Positions 46,802 through 57,237 are shown, counted from the stretch's first letter. The stretch is DNA of 64,000 nt from Moritella viscosa (GCA_000953735.1 LN554852.1:3111846-3175845); one strand, 5' to 3'. Notes: generated by a model not told the origin, from the letters alone. A program made the numbers and translations.

Positions 46802-48337
46802 CTATTCGTATAAACTTGTGACCCACAATTGAACGCAAGCCCTACTTAATTTGATGCAGTTCACATTTATAATGTCTGGTAGCGAATGATAATGTATCGG
46901 CCACATGAATTTAGCCAGTTTATTTTGTAAAAATTTATTCATATCATCGACTGATAAGTATGCAACAGAGTCAATAACAGCAATTGGACGATGGCCAAAC
47001 TCTGCATCTTCACATGAGAACACTAATGCTTGATTAATGAACGGGTGTGAAAGTAAAATGCGCTCAATTTGTTCTGGATGAATATTTTCACCACCGGAAA
47101 TAAACATATTATCTTGTCGACCAAGAATAAATAATTCATCCGCTAACGCATCACCTTGCGCTATCATGCCTAAGTCCCCCGTGACAAGCCAACCGCTTTC
47201 ATCAGTAATGGGACGTAACGCACCTTGATAGTAATAACCCATCCCTAAACTTCTACCTCGAACTTTAATTTGTTTGTCAACCAAGGACAAGTCACGATAA
47301 GCGAGCAAAGTACCAACACCAGCACTATCATCCGCAAGTTTAGCGGTGACAGTAGAGGCCATCTCAGTCATACCATAACCAGACCAGCAATCAATACCGA
47401 GGGATTTTGCTTTATTCGTTAATGCGACGGGGATCACCGCACCGCCTAACAAAATACGTTTAAGACTAATACGATTTTTATCTACATCCAGTTCATTCAA
47501 ATAGCATCTTAATTGAGTTGGCACTAAAGACGCATGTGTTACTTGTGATAACTGTTCAACAAGGTTATCCGCTGGCGATAACACCAGTTGCCCACCAGCA
47601 AATAACCAACGCCAAACAATCGCTAATCCAGATACATGAAACAAAGGTAACGACAATAACCAACTATCTTGTGCCGTATAGTTGAACACCGACAACAAAC
47701 CCGCTGCAGAATACAAATGATTTTCACCACTATGTGCAACAGCTTTGGCTTTCCCAGTTGAACCCGATGTAAAGACGATACTGGCTAGCCGCTCTGCTTG
47801 CCATTCCAGCTTAATACTATCCTCAGTACTTGCATAATTGGTTGCAGCTGTAGACGCTGTTATAGATATATTTGACTTTATTGATAGCGTTTTCTTCGAA
47901 GGGACACTGAGAGGAGTAAACACTAACTCTCTCGTGTTATTAATACTTTGCATGCCTTGCGATCGATTAAATCTAGGTGCTGATACCCAAAAAAACTGCG
48001 CGTCGAGTGCTTCAAACTTGTCACTTAACTGTTCAGAACTCTGTTTCGGATCTAACACCACACAGCAAGCACCGAGTCGTAAACAAGCTAAGTATAACCA
48101 TAATACATCTGGGTTATTAACGCTCACAGCAGCAACAATATGATCTTGTCGTACACCTTGTGTGTTTAACTGTTCTGCATATTCATCCACCAGCGAACTC
48201 ACATGCTGCCAAGTAAATGAGTACTTACCGTCTATCAAGGCAATAGCACTCGGATTAAGTGATGACCAATGTTGCCAAGGCCAACAACTAAAACTAACTT
48301 CATTAGACTCTATGTCATCAATTACAACGTCTATCAT
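46802..48337 (-). CDS. menE: o-Succinylbenzoate-CoA ligase
   Basis: MenE activates o-succinylbenzoate with ATP and CoA in menaquinone synthesis. This 511-residue member of the AMP-forming ligase family shows the P-loop IVFTSGSTGKAKAV, the adenylate motif GYGMTEMAS and VTGDLG; a C-terminal KLSR corresponds to the usual catalytic-lysine region, though the G-K context is altered. The start overlaps the menC stop by four bases. It is the last gene of the menF-D-H-B-C-E run. Confidence 0.9.
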   Translation of the reverse strand: MIDVVIDDIESNEVSFSCWPWQHWSSLNPSAIALIDGKYSFTWQHVSSLVDEYAEQLNTQGVRQDHIVAAVSVNNPDVLWLYLACLRLGACCVVLDPKQSSEQLSDKFEALDAQFFWVSAPRFNRSQGMQSINNTRELVFTPLSVPSKKTLSIKSNISITASTAATNYASTEDSIKLEWQAERLASIVFTSGSTGKAKAVAHSGENHLYSAAGLLSVFNYTAQDSWLLSLPLFHVSGLAIVWRWLFAGGQLVLSPADNLVEQLSQVTHASLVPTQLRCYLNELDVDKNRISLKRILLGGAVIPVALTNKAKSLGIDCWSGYGMTEMASTVTAKLADDSAGVGTLLAYRDLSLVDKQIKVRGRSLGMGYYYQGALRPITDESGWLVTGDLGMIAQGDALADELFILGRQDNMFISGGENIHPEQIERILLSHPFINQALVFSCEDAEFGHRPIAVIDSVAYLSVDDMNKFLQNKLAKFMWPIHYHSLPDIINVNCIKLSRACVQLWVTSLYE

Positions 48338-49566
48338 TTACAGGCTTCCACAATACGATGCTGACTTGTATTTATATCTTGTAACTTATTATCTGTAACT
48401 TGAAAATAACAACGACAGGGTAAGGCAGCTAGTGCTATCAAAGGTAAATTACAGCCCGGATAAGGCATAGCGACTTGCTGCTTAAAAACATGCAAGGTAT
48501 CTAATCCCGGCGTAGTATCAGGTGTTAACCATTGCGATAAGCGAGCCAGTTGCAATAAACCAAAACTTGATTCAAGGCTTGAACTAATCACCACAGTTAA
48601 GCCCAGTTGATGTGCTTGCTCAATAAGATTACGGCAATGAATAATAGAACCAGTCAGCATAGGTTTAATCACAATTGCAGTAATTGATGCAGTTTCTGAA
48701 GCATTACATTCCGCGATTGTAGACTTCATAAACTCACCATTTCCCTGCCCTCTCGGTTTTTTACAAGCATCCCGTAGGCTTTCATCCCACGCTAGAGCAA
48801 TACCTGTTTCACGTGTAAACAAGTAACTATCGTTTGGGCGATGACACGGCTCTTCGATGAAATCGATACGCTGGCGTAACGCCACAGGGATCTGTTTAGC
48901 AAACACCAAGGCTGCATCCAATGACCAGCGTTGATTGGCATCTAAACGTAAGCGTAATTGGGGGTATCGCAGTAGTAACTGTCGGGTAACCTCACCGTCA
49001 TGGCGGGCACCTTTCGCTGTAGGTTGCGTGGCAATTTTCAACTTACATAAGGAGCTCGCAGCAAGTTGAAAATGTTTGCGGTTTATAACTCTAAGATCAG
49101 CGGCTAATAGTAGCGCGCTGTTAATGTGATTATGACTATTATGAATATTGTCGTTATGAATATTGTCGCAATAAGTCATTTTCGGTAGCTCGTCGTCTAA
49201 CTCCAAAAGTGCCATGCTAAAGCCAAACGCCACCGAGGGATAGCACATACTCAGGTCCACGACGCCCTGCTCTAGCCAAATTTTGATTATGCTTTCAAGT
49301 TGCTGCTTTGCTTGCGCTGATGTCTCATCACTAAAACCGGGTAAAGGCGCAACTTCTCCACGCCCCACCTTATTAACATGAGTGCTTTTGCACCGTGCAT
49401 GCAGTCCAGTACTTTCTTGTAATTCAGCACTCTCCTGCAATTCAACCCTTTCTTGTAACTCAACAATCCAGCCTTCACGAACACTAACAGACTGGCCACG
49501 TAATATCATGGCACAGTCCAAAGGCAGCTGGTAATAGTACAAGTTAACCTGCCGTTGCATTAACAA
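48334..49566 (-). CDS. menC: o-Succinylbenzoate synthase, with repeat-derived insertions
   Basis: MenC dehydrates SHCHC to o-succinylbenzoate in the enolase superfamily. Key residues are present: the KLKI pair of lysines, LDANQRW, FIEEPC, WDESLRD and VIKPMLTGS. At 410 residues it is about 90 longer than usual. Two insertions look like recent slippage products: three 18-bp units (49408-49461) giving ELQERV-ELQESA-ELQEST before GRGEVAPLPGFS, and two 15-bp units (49141-49170) giving repeated DNIHN. Neither touches the active site, so activity is probably kept. Confidence 0.88.
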   Translation of the reverse strand: MLMQRQVNLYYYQLPLDCAMILRGQSVSVREGWIVELQERVELQESAELQESTGLHARCKSTHVNKVGRGEVAPLPGFSDETSAQAKQQLESIIKIWLEQGVVDLSMCYPSVAFGFSMALLELDDELPKMTYCDNIHNDNIHNSHNHINSALLLAADLRVINRKHFQLAASSLCKLKIATQPTAKGARHDGEVTRQLLLRYPQLRLRLDANQRWSLDAALVFAKQIPVALRQRIDFIEEPCHRPNDSYLFTRETGIALAWDESLRDACKKPRGQGNGEFMKSTIAECNASETASITAIVIKPMLTGSIIHCRNLIEQAHQLGLTVVISSSLESSFGLLQLARLSQWLTPDTTPGLDTLHVFKQQVAMPYPGCNLPLIALAALPCRCYFQVTDNKLQDINTSQHRIVEACK

Positions 49567-49581
49567 TGCTCCGCTTATTGA

Positions 49582-50451
49582 TTAAGGATTACGTGGAAAT
49601 TTAGAGAAATTAGGACGTCGTTTTTCATTAAAAGCATTACGTCCTTCTTGCCCTTCGTCTGTCATGTAGAACATCATAGTGGCATTACCCGCTAACTCTT
49701 GTAATCCAGCTTGACCATCACAATCCGCATTCAATGCAGCTTTCAAACAACGTAATGACATTGGACTGTGTTGCAATACTTCACGACACCAACGCACAGT
49801 TTCACGTTCTAAATCCACCAGTGGCACAACCGTATTCACTAATCCCATATCTACTGCTTCTTGTGCATCATAGAAACGGCACAAGAACCAAATTTCACGG
49901 GCTTTCTTCTGCCCAACAATACGCGCCATATACGATGCCCCCCAACCTCCATCGAAAGAGCCGACTTTAGGACCTGTTTGACCAAATTGCGCATTGTCAG
50001 CAGCGATAGTCAAGTCACACATCATGTGTAATACATGACCACCACCAACAGCATAACCCGCCACTGCCGCTATGACAGGTTTTGGGCAAGTACGGATCTG
50101 ACGTTGAAAATCCAACACATTTAAGTGATGCATACCTTCATCATCTTGATAACCGCCATAATCACCGCGCACTTTCTGATCTCCACCAGAACAGAACGCA
50201 TGCTCGCCAAGCCCCGTTAGAATAATAACACCCACGTTTGAGTCATAACGAGCATCAGCTAAGGCTTGCATCATCTCTTGCACTGTTTGTGGACGGAACG
50301 CATTACGTACTTGAGGACGTGCAATGGTGATTTTAGCAATACCATCTAATGATTTGTGAAAATGAATATCTTGGTATTCACCTGTGTAATCTTGCCATTC
50401 TACGTGTGCGTATAGTTCTGCTTCTGTAATACCAACGGTTGTTGTCATCAT
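49582..50451 (-). CDS. menB: 1,4-Dihydroxy-2-naphthoyl-CoA synthase
   Basis: MenB closes the naphthoquinone ring from o-succinylbenzoyl-CoA. This 289-residue crotonase-fold protein matches the family length. Diagnostic segments are [35 protein letters not shown] and the [20 protein letters not shown] stretch that carries active-site and bicarbonate-binding residues, plus the C-terminal [12 protein letters not shown]. An AGGAAT site precedes the ATG at 50451. It sits between menH and menC. Confidence 0.95.
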   Translation of the reverse strand: MMTTTVGITEAELYAHVEWQDYTGEYQDIHFHKSLDGIAKITIARPQVRNAFRPQTVQEMMQALADARYDSNVGVIILTGLGEHAFCSGGDQKVRGDYGGYQDDEGMHHLNVLDFQRQIRTCPKPVIAAVAGYAVGGGHVLHMMCDLTIAADNAQFGQTGPKVGSFDGGWGASYMARIVGQKKAREIWFLCRFYDAQEAVDMGLVNTVVPLVDLERETVRWCREVLQHSPMSLRCLKAALNADCDGQAGLQELAGNATMMFYMTDEGQEGRNAFNEKRRPNFSKFPRNP

Positions 50452-50487
50452 AATTCCTAATCTGTTAAGTTTTTATTTAAAACACGT

Positions 50488-51384
50488 TTAAGCCGCTTTC
50501 TTTTTCGTCGCTTTGCTAACTGCTATCTCACTCACGAAATCTCTCACTAACTGAGTCAATACATTTGGCTGATCTGCATGTACGTTATGCCCTGCATTTG
50601 ATACAAGGCAATAATCCAACTGACTTGCTTGTGCTAATTGCACAAACTTAGGGTCTAACTCACCACAAACCATACGTACAGGAGGTTCATAATTTTGTAA
50701 TTGTGGTAACAAATAACCTTGCTTAGATAATGAGGTCGCCGCCAACATTTTGCTTATCTGCATACCGCCGTTAAACCCATTTTTATCAGCTTGAGTTTTA
50801 CAGCGCATTTTAATCAAAGCGTTTTTTTGAGCCTGAGTTAGCGATGCAAATACCCCTTGCTGATACCAATCAATAAGCACACAGGGTAATTCTTCTTCGC
50901 TAAAACGTGTTACCCAACCCAAATCATGTAATCCACGCTGTAATTGTTCAGCACTACTATTCAAACCTGAATGACCACTTTCTAACAGCAGCCCATCGAT
51001 GGTATACAGCCAATTAGACGCTTGTTCAGTCGCGATTGTCATGGCAATCCGCGCCCCTAACGAGTAACCGACCAAAATAATATTATCGAGTTGATACTGG
51101 GCAAGCGTAGTAATGATGAGTTGCTGAACGTGTTGAAAGTCATTCACAGTGACAGCTTGGCTACCCGCGTGTCCCGGTAAATCAATACAGATACACTGAT
51201 AATCCGCTGATAAATCCGCAATTATCGGTTGCCAATCTGCCGTTGAACCCAGTAAACCATGCAAGAACACCAAACTAGGTTTCGCTGCGGAGCTTTGAAC
51301 ACGATAATTAGCAGGCTCAAATAAGACTGAATATAGAGGTAATTGCGTCTGTTTAGAGATAATCATATTAGATAAAACTTGCAT
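50488..51384 (-). CDS. menH: SHCHC synthase (alpha/beta hydrolase)
   Basis: MenH removes pyruvate from SEPHCHC to give SHCHC. The 298-residue protein has the alpha/beta-hydrolase fold with FLHGLLGSTADW, the nucleophile elbow VGYSLGARIA, an acid in GELDPKF and the catalytic His in NAGHNVHAD. The ATG at 51384 overlaps menD by 17 bases but has a GAGGTG site, better than the next ATG, so I keep it. The tail (SKATKKKAA) is basic. Confidence 0.88.
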   Translation of the reverse strand: MQVLSNMIISKQTQLPLYSVLFEPANYRVQSSAAKPSLVFLHGLLGSTADWQPIIADLSADYQCICIDLPGHAGSQAVTVNDFQHVQQLIITTLAQYQLDNIILVGYSLGARIAMTIATEQASNWLYTIDGLLLESGHSGLNSSAEQLQRGLHDLGWVTRFSEEELPCVLIDWYQQGVFASLTQAQKNALIKMRCKTQADKNGFNGGMQISKMLAATSLSKQGYLLPQLQNYEPPVRMVCGELDPKFVQLAQASQLDYCLVSNAGHNVHADQPNVLTQLVRDFVSEIAVSKATKKKAA

Positions 51385-53305
51385 TTTTCACCTCGCTAAA
51401 CAGCTGTTTGAGTTGCTTGGCGGCTTCCCCGGCTGGCGTTACTATTTCCACCAACAGCGTTCGTATCTCCCCAGCAAATTCACCTATTGGATTTAATCCA
51501 TGATCAATAGCAGACAGTGCATCCGTTAGTGTTTTAGGTTGAACGTAATCCAGCCCAAACATCGCAGCCGCATGTTCAAATTTAAGTCCATGTGGCATAC
51601 GGTAAAGCCGCTCTTTTTGTTGCTCATTAACAGGTAACATATCGAAAATTGCGCCACCGTCATTATTCAGTACCACGATCACACTCGGATATGTTGGATT
51701 CGAAAATAACGCCAGTGAATTTAAGTCATATAACAAAGAGGTATCACCCAATAAACAAAGCATGCCTTGCTCTTGCCCTGCTTGCACTCCAGCAGCCGTC
51801 GCCAACAAGCCATCAATACCCGAAGCACCACGATTACTAAATACAGGCACATTCGGTAATGTCACAAACATATCAAGTAAACGAACAATCAAACTATTTC
51901 CAATAAATAAACTCGTCGGATTGGTTAAGGGCGGCATAGTCAAGCAAGCATCTAACATGGTAGCCAAACTAATTTCCGTTAGATTATCAATGTAACGCGT
52001 CTCTACCAACTGACGTACTTTACAGCTAGCAAACGTTAATATCTTAGCCCATTCATAACCGTTAGCATCACAATGAGATGCACCAATATCTGCGAATATA
52101 CGGCTATTTGTTTCTAACGTTCCATTAATTGATACCAATGGCTCGCTTAACTGACGATTCAAATGACCTTCAACAAATAATGTTAACCAAGAGGAAACTG
52201 AACTAATAAATTGCTTACAAGTATGATGATAAGGGTCTAACTGCCCCGCTTGATCTGCAATTAACCAATAGTCTTGCCAGTCATGCTGCGCAATAAACTG
52301 GCCTAAACGCTTTGAGACCAATCGCGCACCAAATTGCACCAAGATCTCAGCTTCCGCTAACTTATCGTGGCATGCTTGGTTTTGTAACCAAACATCATAA
52401 TGCGCCCATTCACTGCTGCCACCTGATTGCGAGTCAACCAATACAGGCCAACCCAAAACAGCCGCCCAATATTTAATCTCTTGTATCTCTGCAACTGCAA
52501 TAGCGCCAATAACAACAAGTCCTTTTTTGTTTACAACGGGCATATTAGTATAAATAGAGGTATATAAATCAGCAGACACCTTCAAGTCTAAAGAATGACA
52601 ATGTGTAGAATGACTATCGGATAAATAAGTGTTTAGCCCATTGATGCCAATTGAATTGGCTCCTAATGAATTAATCGACAAATACGTGTTCTGTGAAGCT
52701 TGCCATCCTGTAATCCCAGCCAGATAATCACTAAAATCAGCCTCACCGCCATACAAGGGTTCAGGGTAAGGGCAATTTATATGAACCGAACCACCCACTT
52801 GCTGCTGCACCGCTAAGCTTTGGTCTATGGAACTCAACAGCCATTGCGGTGTAATGGCCAAACTCGGGCTAGGTAATAATAATTCATGACAAACATGGCT
52901 TGAGAATAAACCTGATTGTTGAATGGCCTGATTCGCACCACAATTAATTTGTTCGATAGGCCGATCTGCAGTTAATAACACCAGTTTTTCTTTGGTTAAA
53001 CCACTTTCGACCACTGCTGGTAATAAATTCGCCACCGCAGTGCCTGATGTAACAATCACAGCAACAGGCGCTTGTAATGATTTAGCTAACCCCAGTGCAT
53101 AAAAACCCAGTCCGCGTTCATCAAAGTGGTTGTGTAAGGTCAGATTGTCATTCCCTTCAGCCGCTAAAACAAGGGGGGTTGAGCGAGATCCAGGCGCGAC
53201 GCATACATGACGAACGCCTAAACGACTCAATTCATCTAACATTAAGCTTGACCATAAACGGTTTAATGGGGCCTGTATGTTTAAAAGATATTGGTTTGTT
53301 ATCAT
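51368..53305 (-). CDS. menD: SEPHCHC synthase (ThDP-dependent)
   Basis: MenD joins isochorismate and 2-oxoglutarate, the first committed menaquinone step. It is a three-domain ThDP enzyme: CVAPGSRSTPL near the N-terminus with HFDERGLGFYALG, and the ThDP-binding motif from LLGDTSLLYDLNSL to VVLNNDGGAIFDMLP. At 645 residues it is 80-90 longer than usual. The extra part lies mainly between the first two domains (about residues 200-270, Ser/Asn-rich, LSINSLGANSIGINGLNTYL) and is probably a surface loop. It overlaps menF by four bases. Confidence 0.93.
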   Translation of the reverse strand: MITNQYLLNIQAPLNRLWSSLMLDELSRLGVRHVCVAPGSRSTPLVLAAEGNDNLTLHNHFDERGLGFYALGLAKSLQAPVAVIVTSGTAVANLLPAVVESGLTKEKLVLLTADRPIEQINCGANQAIQQSGLFSSHVCHELLLPSPSLAITPQWLLSSIDQSLAVQQQVGGSVHINCPYPEPLYGGEADFSDYLAGITGWQASQNTYLSINSLGANSIGINGLNTYLSDSHSTHCHSLDLKVSADLYTSIYTNMPVVNKKGLVVIGAIAVAEIQEIKYWAAVLGWPVLVDSQSGGSSEWAHYDVWLQNQACHDKLAEAEILVQFGARLVSKRLGQFIAQHDWQDYWLIADQAGQLDPYHHTCKQFISSVSSWLTLFVEGHLNRQLSEPLVSINGTLETNSRIFADIGASHCDANGYEWAKILTFASCKVRQLVETRYIDNLTEISLATMLDACLTMPPLTNPTSLFIGNSLIVRLLDMFVTLPNVPVFSNRGASGIDGLLATAAGVQAGQEQGMLCLLGDTSLLYDLNSLALFSNPTYPSVIVVLNNDGGAIFDMLPVNEQQKERLYRMPHGLKFEHAAAMFGLDYVQPKTLTDALSAIDHGLNPIGEFAGEIRTLLVEIVTPAGEAAKQLKQLFSEVKNASFI

Positions 53306-54693
53306 GCGCGTTGTAACTCAGGTACAAATGCATTTAAGCGAATATCATCGCAGTCCATATTACAGTTCACTGTCGAATCAGGTTCAAGTAAGGTTAACAA
53401 GGTCGCGGTTTTACGTTCTAGCTCTTGCCATTCACTTACCGGGTTAGAACCAGGTACAATACCCGCACCCGAAAAAAGCTGTACTTCATGCCCTAAAATT
53501 CGCGCGCTGCGGATCGCAACACAAAACTCACTTTGCTGCAGACCAACATAACCAAGCGCACCGCTATACCACCCCCGTAAAAATGGCTCATTGTTCACAA
53601 TAAAATTTAATGCCGGTTGGCGTGGTAATCCAGCTACCGCAGCGGTTGGTTGTAAATTCGCTAATAATTCTGCATCATCAACATCTGTAGTAAGGGTCCC
53701 TGAGATGTGATGTTTTAAATGTTGCACTTTACGCAGTTTCACTAATTCCGGTTGCACCGATACCTGTAATGAATCACAACGAGGGTCTAGACGCGCCATT
53801 AAATCCCCCACAACTAAACTGTTTTCATAACGATTTTTGCTGTCATGCAATAGCCAATGAGCTAAACCACGGTCTTCCGCCGCATCATCACTGCGTGCCG
53901 CAGTACCCGCCAGCGCCTCAGTATCTAATTGACGTTGTTTTCGTGAAAATAATAGCTCTGGCGTTGAACCAACAAAATAATCGTTAGCCTGAAGCGCAAA
54001 TATAAAGTGGTAACACTGCTGATTAACCAGACGACTTTGCTGTAAAAACTGAGCGGCAGAAAGTGGACGATTTAGTGTTAGTTTTGTTTTCCTCGCTAAC
54101 ACTACTTTATCAAAATCTTGTTGTTCGATAGCATTCAACGCTTTGGTGACAAGATGAGACCACTGATTAAATTCAGGATAATGACTACGCGCTTCAATCT
54201 TATAAGACAATGGAAGTGGTGTCGGTGCAGGTGTAATTAAATGCGCAAGACTTTCAAGCAATGCTGCTTTGTCATATGCTTGCTGTGTACTCTTTATTCC
54301 ATCACCATCACCATCGTGAACGTTCACTGAATGAGCAGGTAAATTCACCGATAATTGCCAACGACTATTTTTACGCGTTAATTCAATTTGCGGTAAAAAG
54401 TAATAATCTTGATGTGAGAATGCACAACCACCCCAAATACGCTGCTGTTCATTAAGCTGGTTTTTAGCTGTATCAAGATCATGAAAATGGCAACACTGAC
54501 CTAGGGCGACGACTTCTTCATCGCAGTCTCTAGATTGCCAATAGAATTGAGGGAATAAAATCTGAGCATCAAACCACTCAATCAGGTCGGTGGCATGCAA
54601 GGGCTGTAATTCGACCGAAAGACGAGTTTGCTCTGGCTGAGCATGAATAATCAGTTGCTGTAATGCTTTAATCGCAGTTGCTAGTATTAACAA
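53302..54693 (-). CDS. menF: Isochorismate synthase
   Basis: MenF converts chorismate to isochorismate, opening the menaquinone pathway. The 463-residue protein has a complete chorismate-binding domain: KVVLARKTKL, FVGSTPELLF, DTEALAGTA, LQPTAAVAGLPR and LFSGAGIVPGSNPVSEWQEL. It begins the operon menF-D-H-B-C-E, and the 5' region (54694-54821) should carry the promoter. Overlaps and short gaps through the six genes argue for one transcript. Confidence 0.93.
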   Translation of the reverse strand: MLILATAIKALQQLIIHAQPEQTRLSVELQPLHATDLIEWFDAQILFPQFYWQSRDCDEEVVALGQCCHFHDLDTAKNQLNEQQRIWGGCAFSHQDYYFLPQIELTRKNSRWQLSVNLPAHSVNVHDGDGDGIKSTQQAYDKAALLESLAHLITPAPTPLPLSYKIEARSHYPEFNQWSHLVTKALNAIEQQDFDKVVLARKTKLTLNRPLSAAQFLQQSRLVNQQCYHFIFALQANDYFVGSTPELLFSRKQRQLDTEALAGTAARSDDAAEDRGLAHWLLHDSKNRYENSLVVGDLMARLDPRCDSLQVSVQPELVKLRKVQHLKHHISGTLTTDVDDAELLANLQPTAAVAGLPRQPALNFIVNNEPFLRGWYSGALGYVGLQQSEFCVAIRSARILGHEVQLFSGAGIVPGSNPVSEWQELERKTATLLTLLEPDSTVNCNMDCDDIRLNAFVPELQRA

Positions 54694-54821
54694 AGCGGCC
54701 CCTTAGTAAACTACTACTTAGGGGATGAAATTAACATATTTTAGGTAGACCCAGTTACAAACCTATACTAAATGAGTATTTATTCGAACTATTTATAGCT
54801 TAGATCAATAAAATGTTCGTT

Positions 54822-55607
54822 TTAGAAAAAAATAAACTTCGAAGCAACACCGAGTAATAACAAAGCAAAATACCGTTTTAGGATATGACTTGGTAGTGAG
54901 TGGGCAAGTTTTGCACCTTGTTTAGCAGATACTGTACTGGTAATAATGATGCCAAAGAAAGCAGGTAAATAAATATAACCTAAGCTGTACTCCGGCAAAT
55001 CAGGATTATTCCAGCCCGTAATAATATAAGTACACATACCAGCCACCGCAATCGGTAAGCCACAAGCAGAAGACGTAGCAACAGCATTACGCATCTCGAC
55101 ACGACACCAAGACAAATAAGGCACAGTAAGTGAACCACCACCAATGCCAAATAAAGCTGAAATAGCACCAATGACACCACCAGCTACACTCAAGCCGGCA
55201 CCTTTTGGTAGCTCATGCTCTGCTTTTGGTTTTAAATTAAAGCCCATTTGAACCGCAACAGTTAATGCATAAATACCGATAATCATTTGTAATGTATCAC
55301 CTGGTAAATAGTCAGAAAAAATACTACCAGCAACCGCGCCAATAACAATACCGATAGTCAGGCGTTTAACCAAAGACCAATCAATTGCCCCTTTACTGTG
55401 GTGGGTTTTAATCGAACTAAGCGAAGTAAAGATAATCGTCGCCAGAGAAGTACCAATCGCTAACTGGGTTAAGACTATTGGTGAGAGTTCTTGCAAGGTG
55501 AAAGAGAAAACCAGTGCTGGTACGATAATTAAACCGCCACCAACACCAAACAAGCCAGCGATCAAACCAGCCGCAGCGCCTAAAATTAAATATAAAACCA
55601 CAATCAT
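54822..55607 (-). CDS. TauE/SafE-family membrane exporter
   Basis: A 261-residue inner-membrane protein with about eight membrane segments and the internal duplication of the TauE/SafE family. The repeat units are visible as GLFGVGGGLIIVPAL near the N-terminus and ALFGIGGGSLTVPYL in the second half. Members export sulfite, sulfoacetate or related organic anions, but the substrate here is unknown. It is preceded by the amino-acid antiporter gene on the same strand with a gap of about 100 bases, so linkage is uncertain. Confidence 0.88.
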   Translation of the reverse strand: MIVVLYLILGAAAGLIAGLFGVGGGLIIVPALVFSFTLQELSPIVLTQLAIGTSLATIIFTSLSSIKTHHSKGAIDWSLVKRLTIGIVIGAVAGSIFSDYLPGDTLQMIIGIYALTVAVQMGFNLKPKAEHELPKGAGLSVAGGVIGAISALFGIGGGSLTVPYLSWCRVEMRNAVATSSACGLPIAVAGMCTYIITGWNNPDLPEYSLGYIYLPAFFGIIITSTVSAKQGAKLAHSLPSHILKRYFALLLLGVASKFIFF

Positions 55608-55708
55608 CTAAATAAACCTTTTTACAATATACCCTATCTTTTAAGGTGTGAATTTTAAGGTGAAAACTTTAAGTATCTAATTAGAATATCAAAATTGTGG
55701 TTAAAATA

Positions 55709-57142
55709 CTAAGAAAGTGACAACACACCTGTTGATAACAGATAAACCGCACCTGCAGCACCTGCTAATAGCACGAATGAATAAGCATAATCTTGCTTGT
55801 TAAATGCCTGCTGTTTTTCAGCAAGTGCTTTCTTATAAATCAATACACCTGGCAAATACAATAATGCACATAACAACATATACTCAGCACCAGCTGCATA
55901 TACGAGCCAAGCACCATAAAATGATGATATTAATGCAATAACAAGATCTTTCTTACGACCTTCTATTTCACTATAACCTTCACCGCTTAACGCTACTTTC
56001 ACGCCATAAGCACCCACTAAAAAATATGGTAACAATACAGCCGAAGTCGCAATGTTTACCAAAGCTAAATACGAGCTTTCTTGTAATAAGGTTAAGATTA
56101 AAAATAACTGAACTAGACAAGATGAGAACCACAGTGACGTTGTCGCGGCGCCTTTACTGTTTTCTTTGGTAAATGCTTTCGGAAATAGCCCTTCTTTCGC
56201 CGCAATGAAAGGTACTTCGGCACTGACCACGGTCCAACTCAATAACGCACCCGATACCGAGATAATCAAACCAGCATTAATCAGCATTGCGCCCCAAGGA
56301 CCAACGATCACTTCTAAGATATGCGCCATTGATGGGTTTTGCAGTTGTGCAACTTCTGGTTGAGTCATTACACCTAAAGTAAACAAGCTAACAGCAATAT
56401 AGAGTACTAATGCCGAGAACAGCGCAATACCAGTTGCTTTCGCTACGTCGCGTTTATCCTTAGCACGGTTAGATAGAATAACCGCACCTTCGATACCAAT
56501 GAACACCCACAGTGTAACCATCATGGTAGCTTTAACTTGATCTAATACCGAGCCTAGCTCAGGTGTTTTCTCACCCCAAAAATCAAGGGTGAACTTATCA
56601 AAACTGAACGCCATCACAGCCAAACAAACGAAAGTTAAAATAGGAATTATTTTCGCAACCGTCGCAAATACATTAATTAAAGCGGCACGCGTAACACCAC
56701 GTAATACAAGCGCATGCATTGACCAAATTAATAACGAACCGCCCAATACTGCAATTGGCGTATTGCCCTGACCCATCACTGGATTTTCAGGGGTATCAAC
56801 AAAGTAGCCTATCGCACTAAAAAACACCACAGCATACGATACGTTCGCTAATAAATTGCAGATCCAATAACCCCAAGCCGACATGAAGCCGATGTAGTTA
56901 CCAAAACCCGCTTGCGCGTACGAGAAAATACCACCGTTTAAATTAGGGAAGCGAACAACTAAATTACGTAATACCGTCACCAACGCAAGCATACCGCAAC
57001 CCGTAATCAACCAACCGAGTGTAATTGCGCCAGGTGCAGCCGATACGGCTACGTTTTGCGGTAGACTAAAGATGCCGGCACCGACCATGGTACTGAATAC
57101 CAATGCGACTAACATGCCTAGTCCGAGTTTATTTTCCATCAA
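55709..57142 (-). CDS. Basic amino acid/polyamine antiporter (APA family, ArcD-like)
   Basis: A 477-residue APC-superfamily transporter with 12 membrane segments. The start (LGLGMLVALVFSTMVGAGIF, then SLPQNVA) and NLNGGIFSYAQAGFGNYIGF are typical of the arginine/ornithine-type antiporters of the APA family, and LWVFIGIEGAVILSNRAKDK is the conserved helix-6 region. The exact exchange pair cannot be read from sequence. A long palindrome at 57205-57237 in the upstream region may be its operator. Start ATG at 57142 could alternatively be 57139. Confidence 0.88.
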   Translation of the reverse strand: MMENKLGLGMLVALVFSTMVGAGIFSLPQNVAVSAAPGAITLGWLITGCGMLALVTVLRNLVVRFPNLNGGIFSYAQAGFGNYIGFMSAWGYWICNLLANVSYAVVFFSAIGYFVDTPENPVMGQGNTPIAVLGGSLLIWSMHALVLRGVTRAALINVFATVAKIIPILTFVCLAVMAFSFDKFTLDFWGEKTPELGSVLDQVKATMMVTLWVFIGIEGAVILSNRAKDKRDVAKATGIALFSALVLYIAVSLFTLGVMTQPEVAQLQNPSMAHILEVIVGPWGAMLINAGLIISVSGALLSWTVVSAEVPFIAAKEGLFPKAFTKENSKGAATTSLWFSSCLVQLFLILTLLQESSYLALVNIATSAVLLPYFLVGAYGVKVALSGEGYSEIEGRKKDLVIALISSFYGAWLVYAAGAEYMLLCALLYLPGVLIYKKALAEKQQAFNKQDYAYSFVLLAGAAGAVYLLSTGVLSLS

Positions 57143-57204
57143 TAATTCCTAAAAAATGCCAGCCACCAACATTAAATTCCAGTGAAGCCTTATTTTCGTT
57201 CGTT

Positions 57205-57237
57205 AATATAATACAATATGGCGAATTGTATTATATT
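57205..57237. promoter_or_regulatory. 33-bp palindrome, candidate operator
   Basis: AATATAATACAAT (57205-57217) and its exact complement (57225-57237) with a 7-base spacer. It lies in the divergent region between the antiporter and the SMC-operon starts, where a repressor could control either side. Confidence 0.55.
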
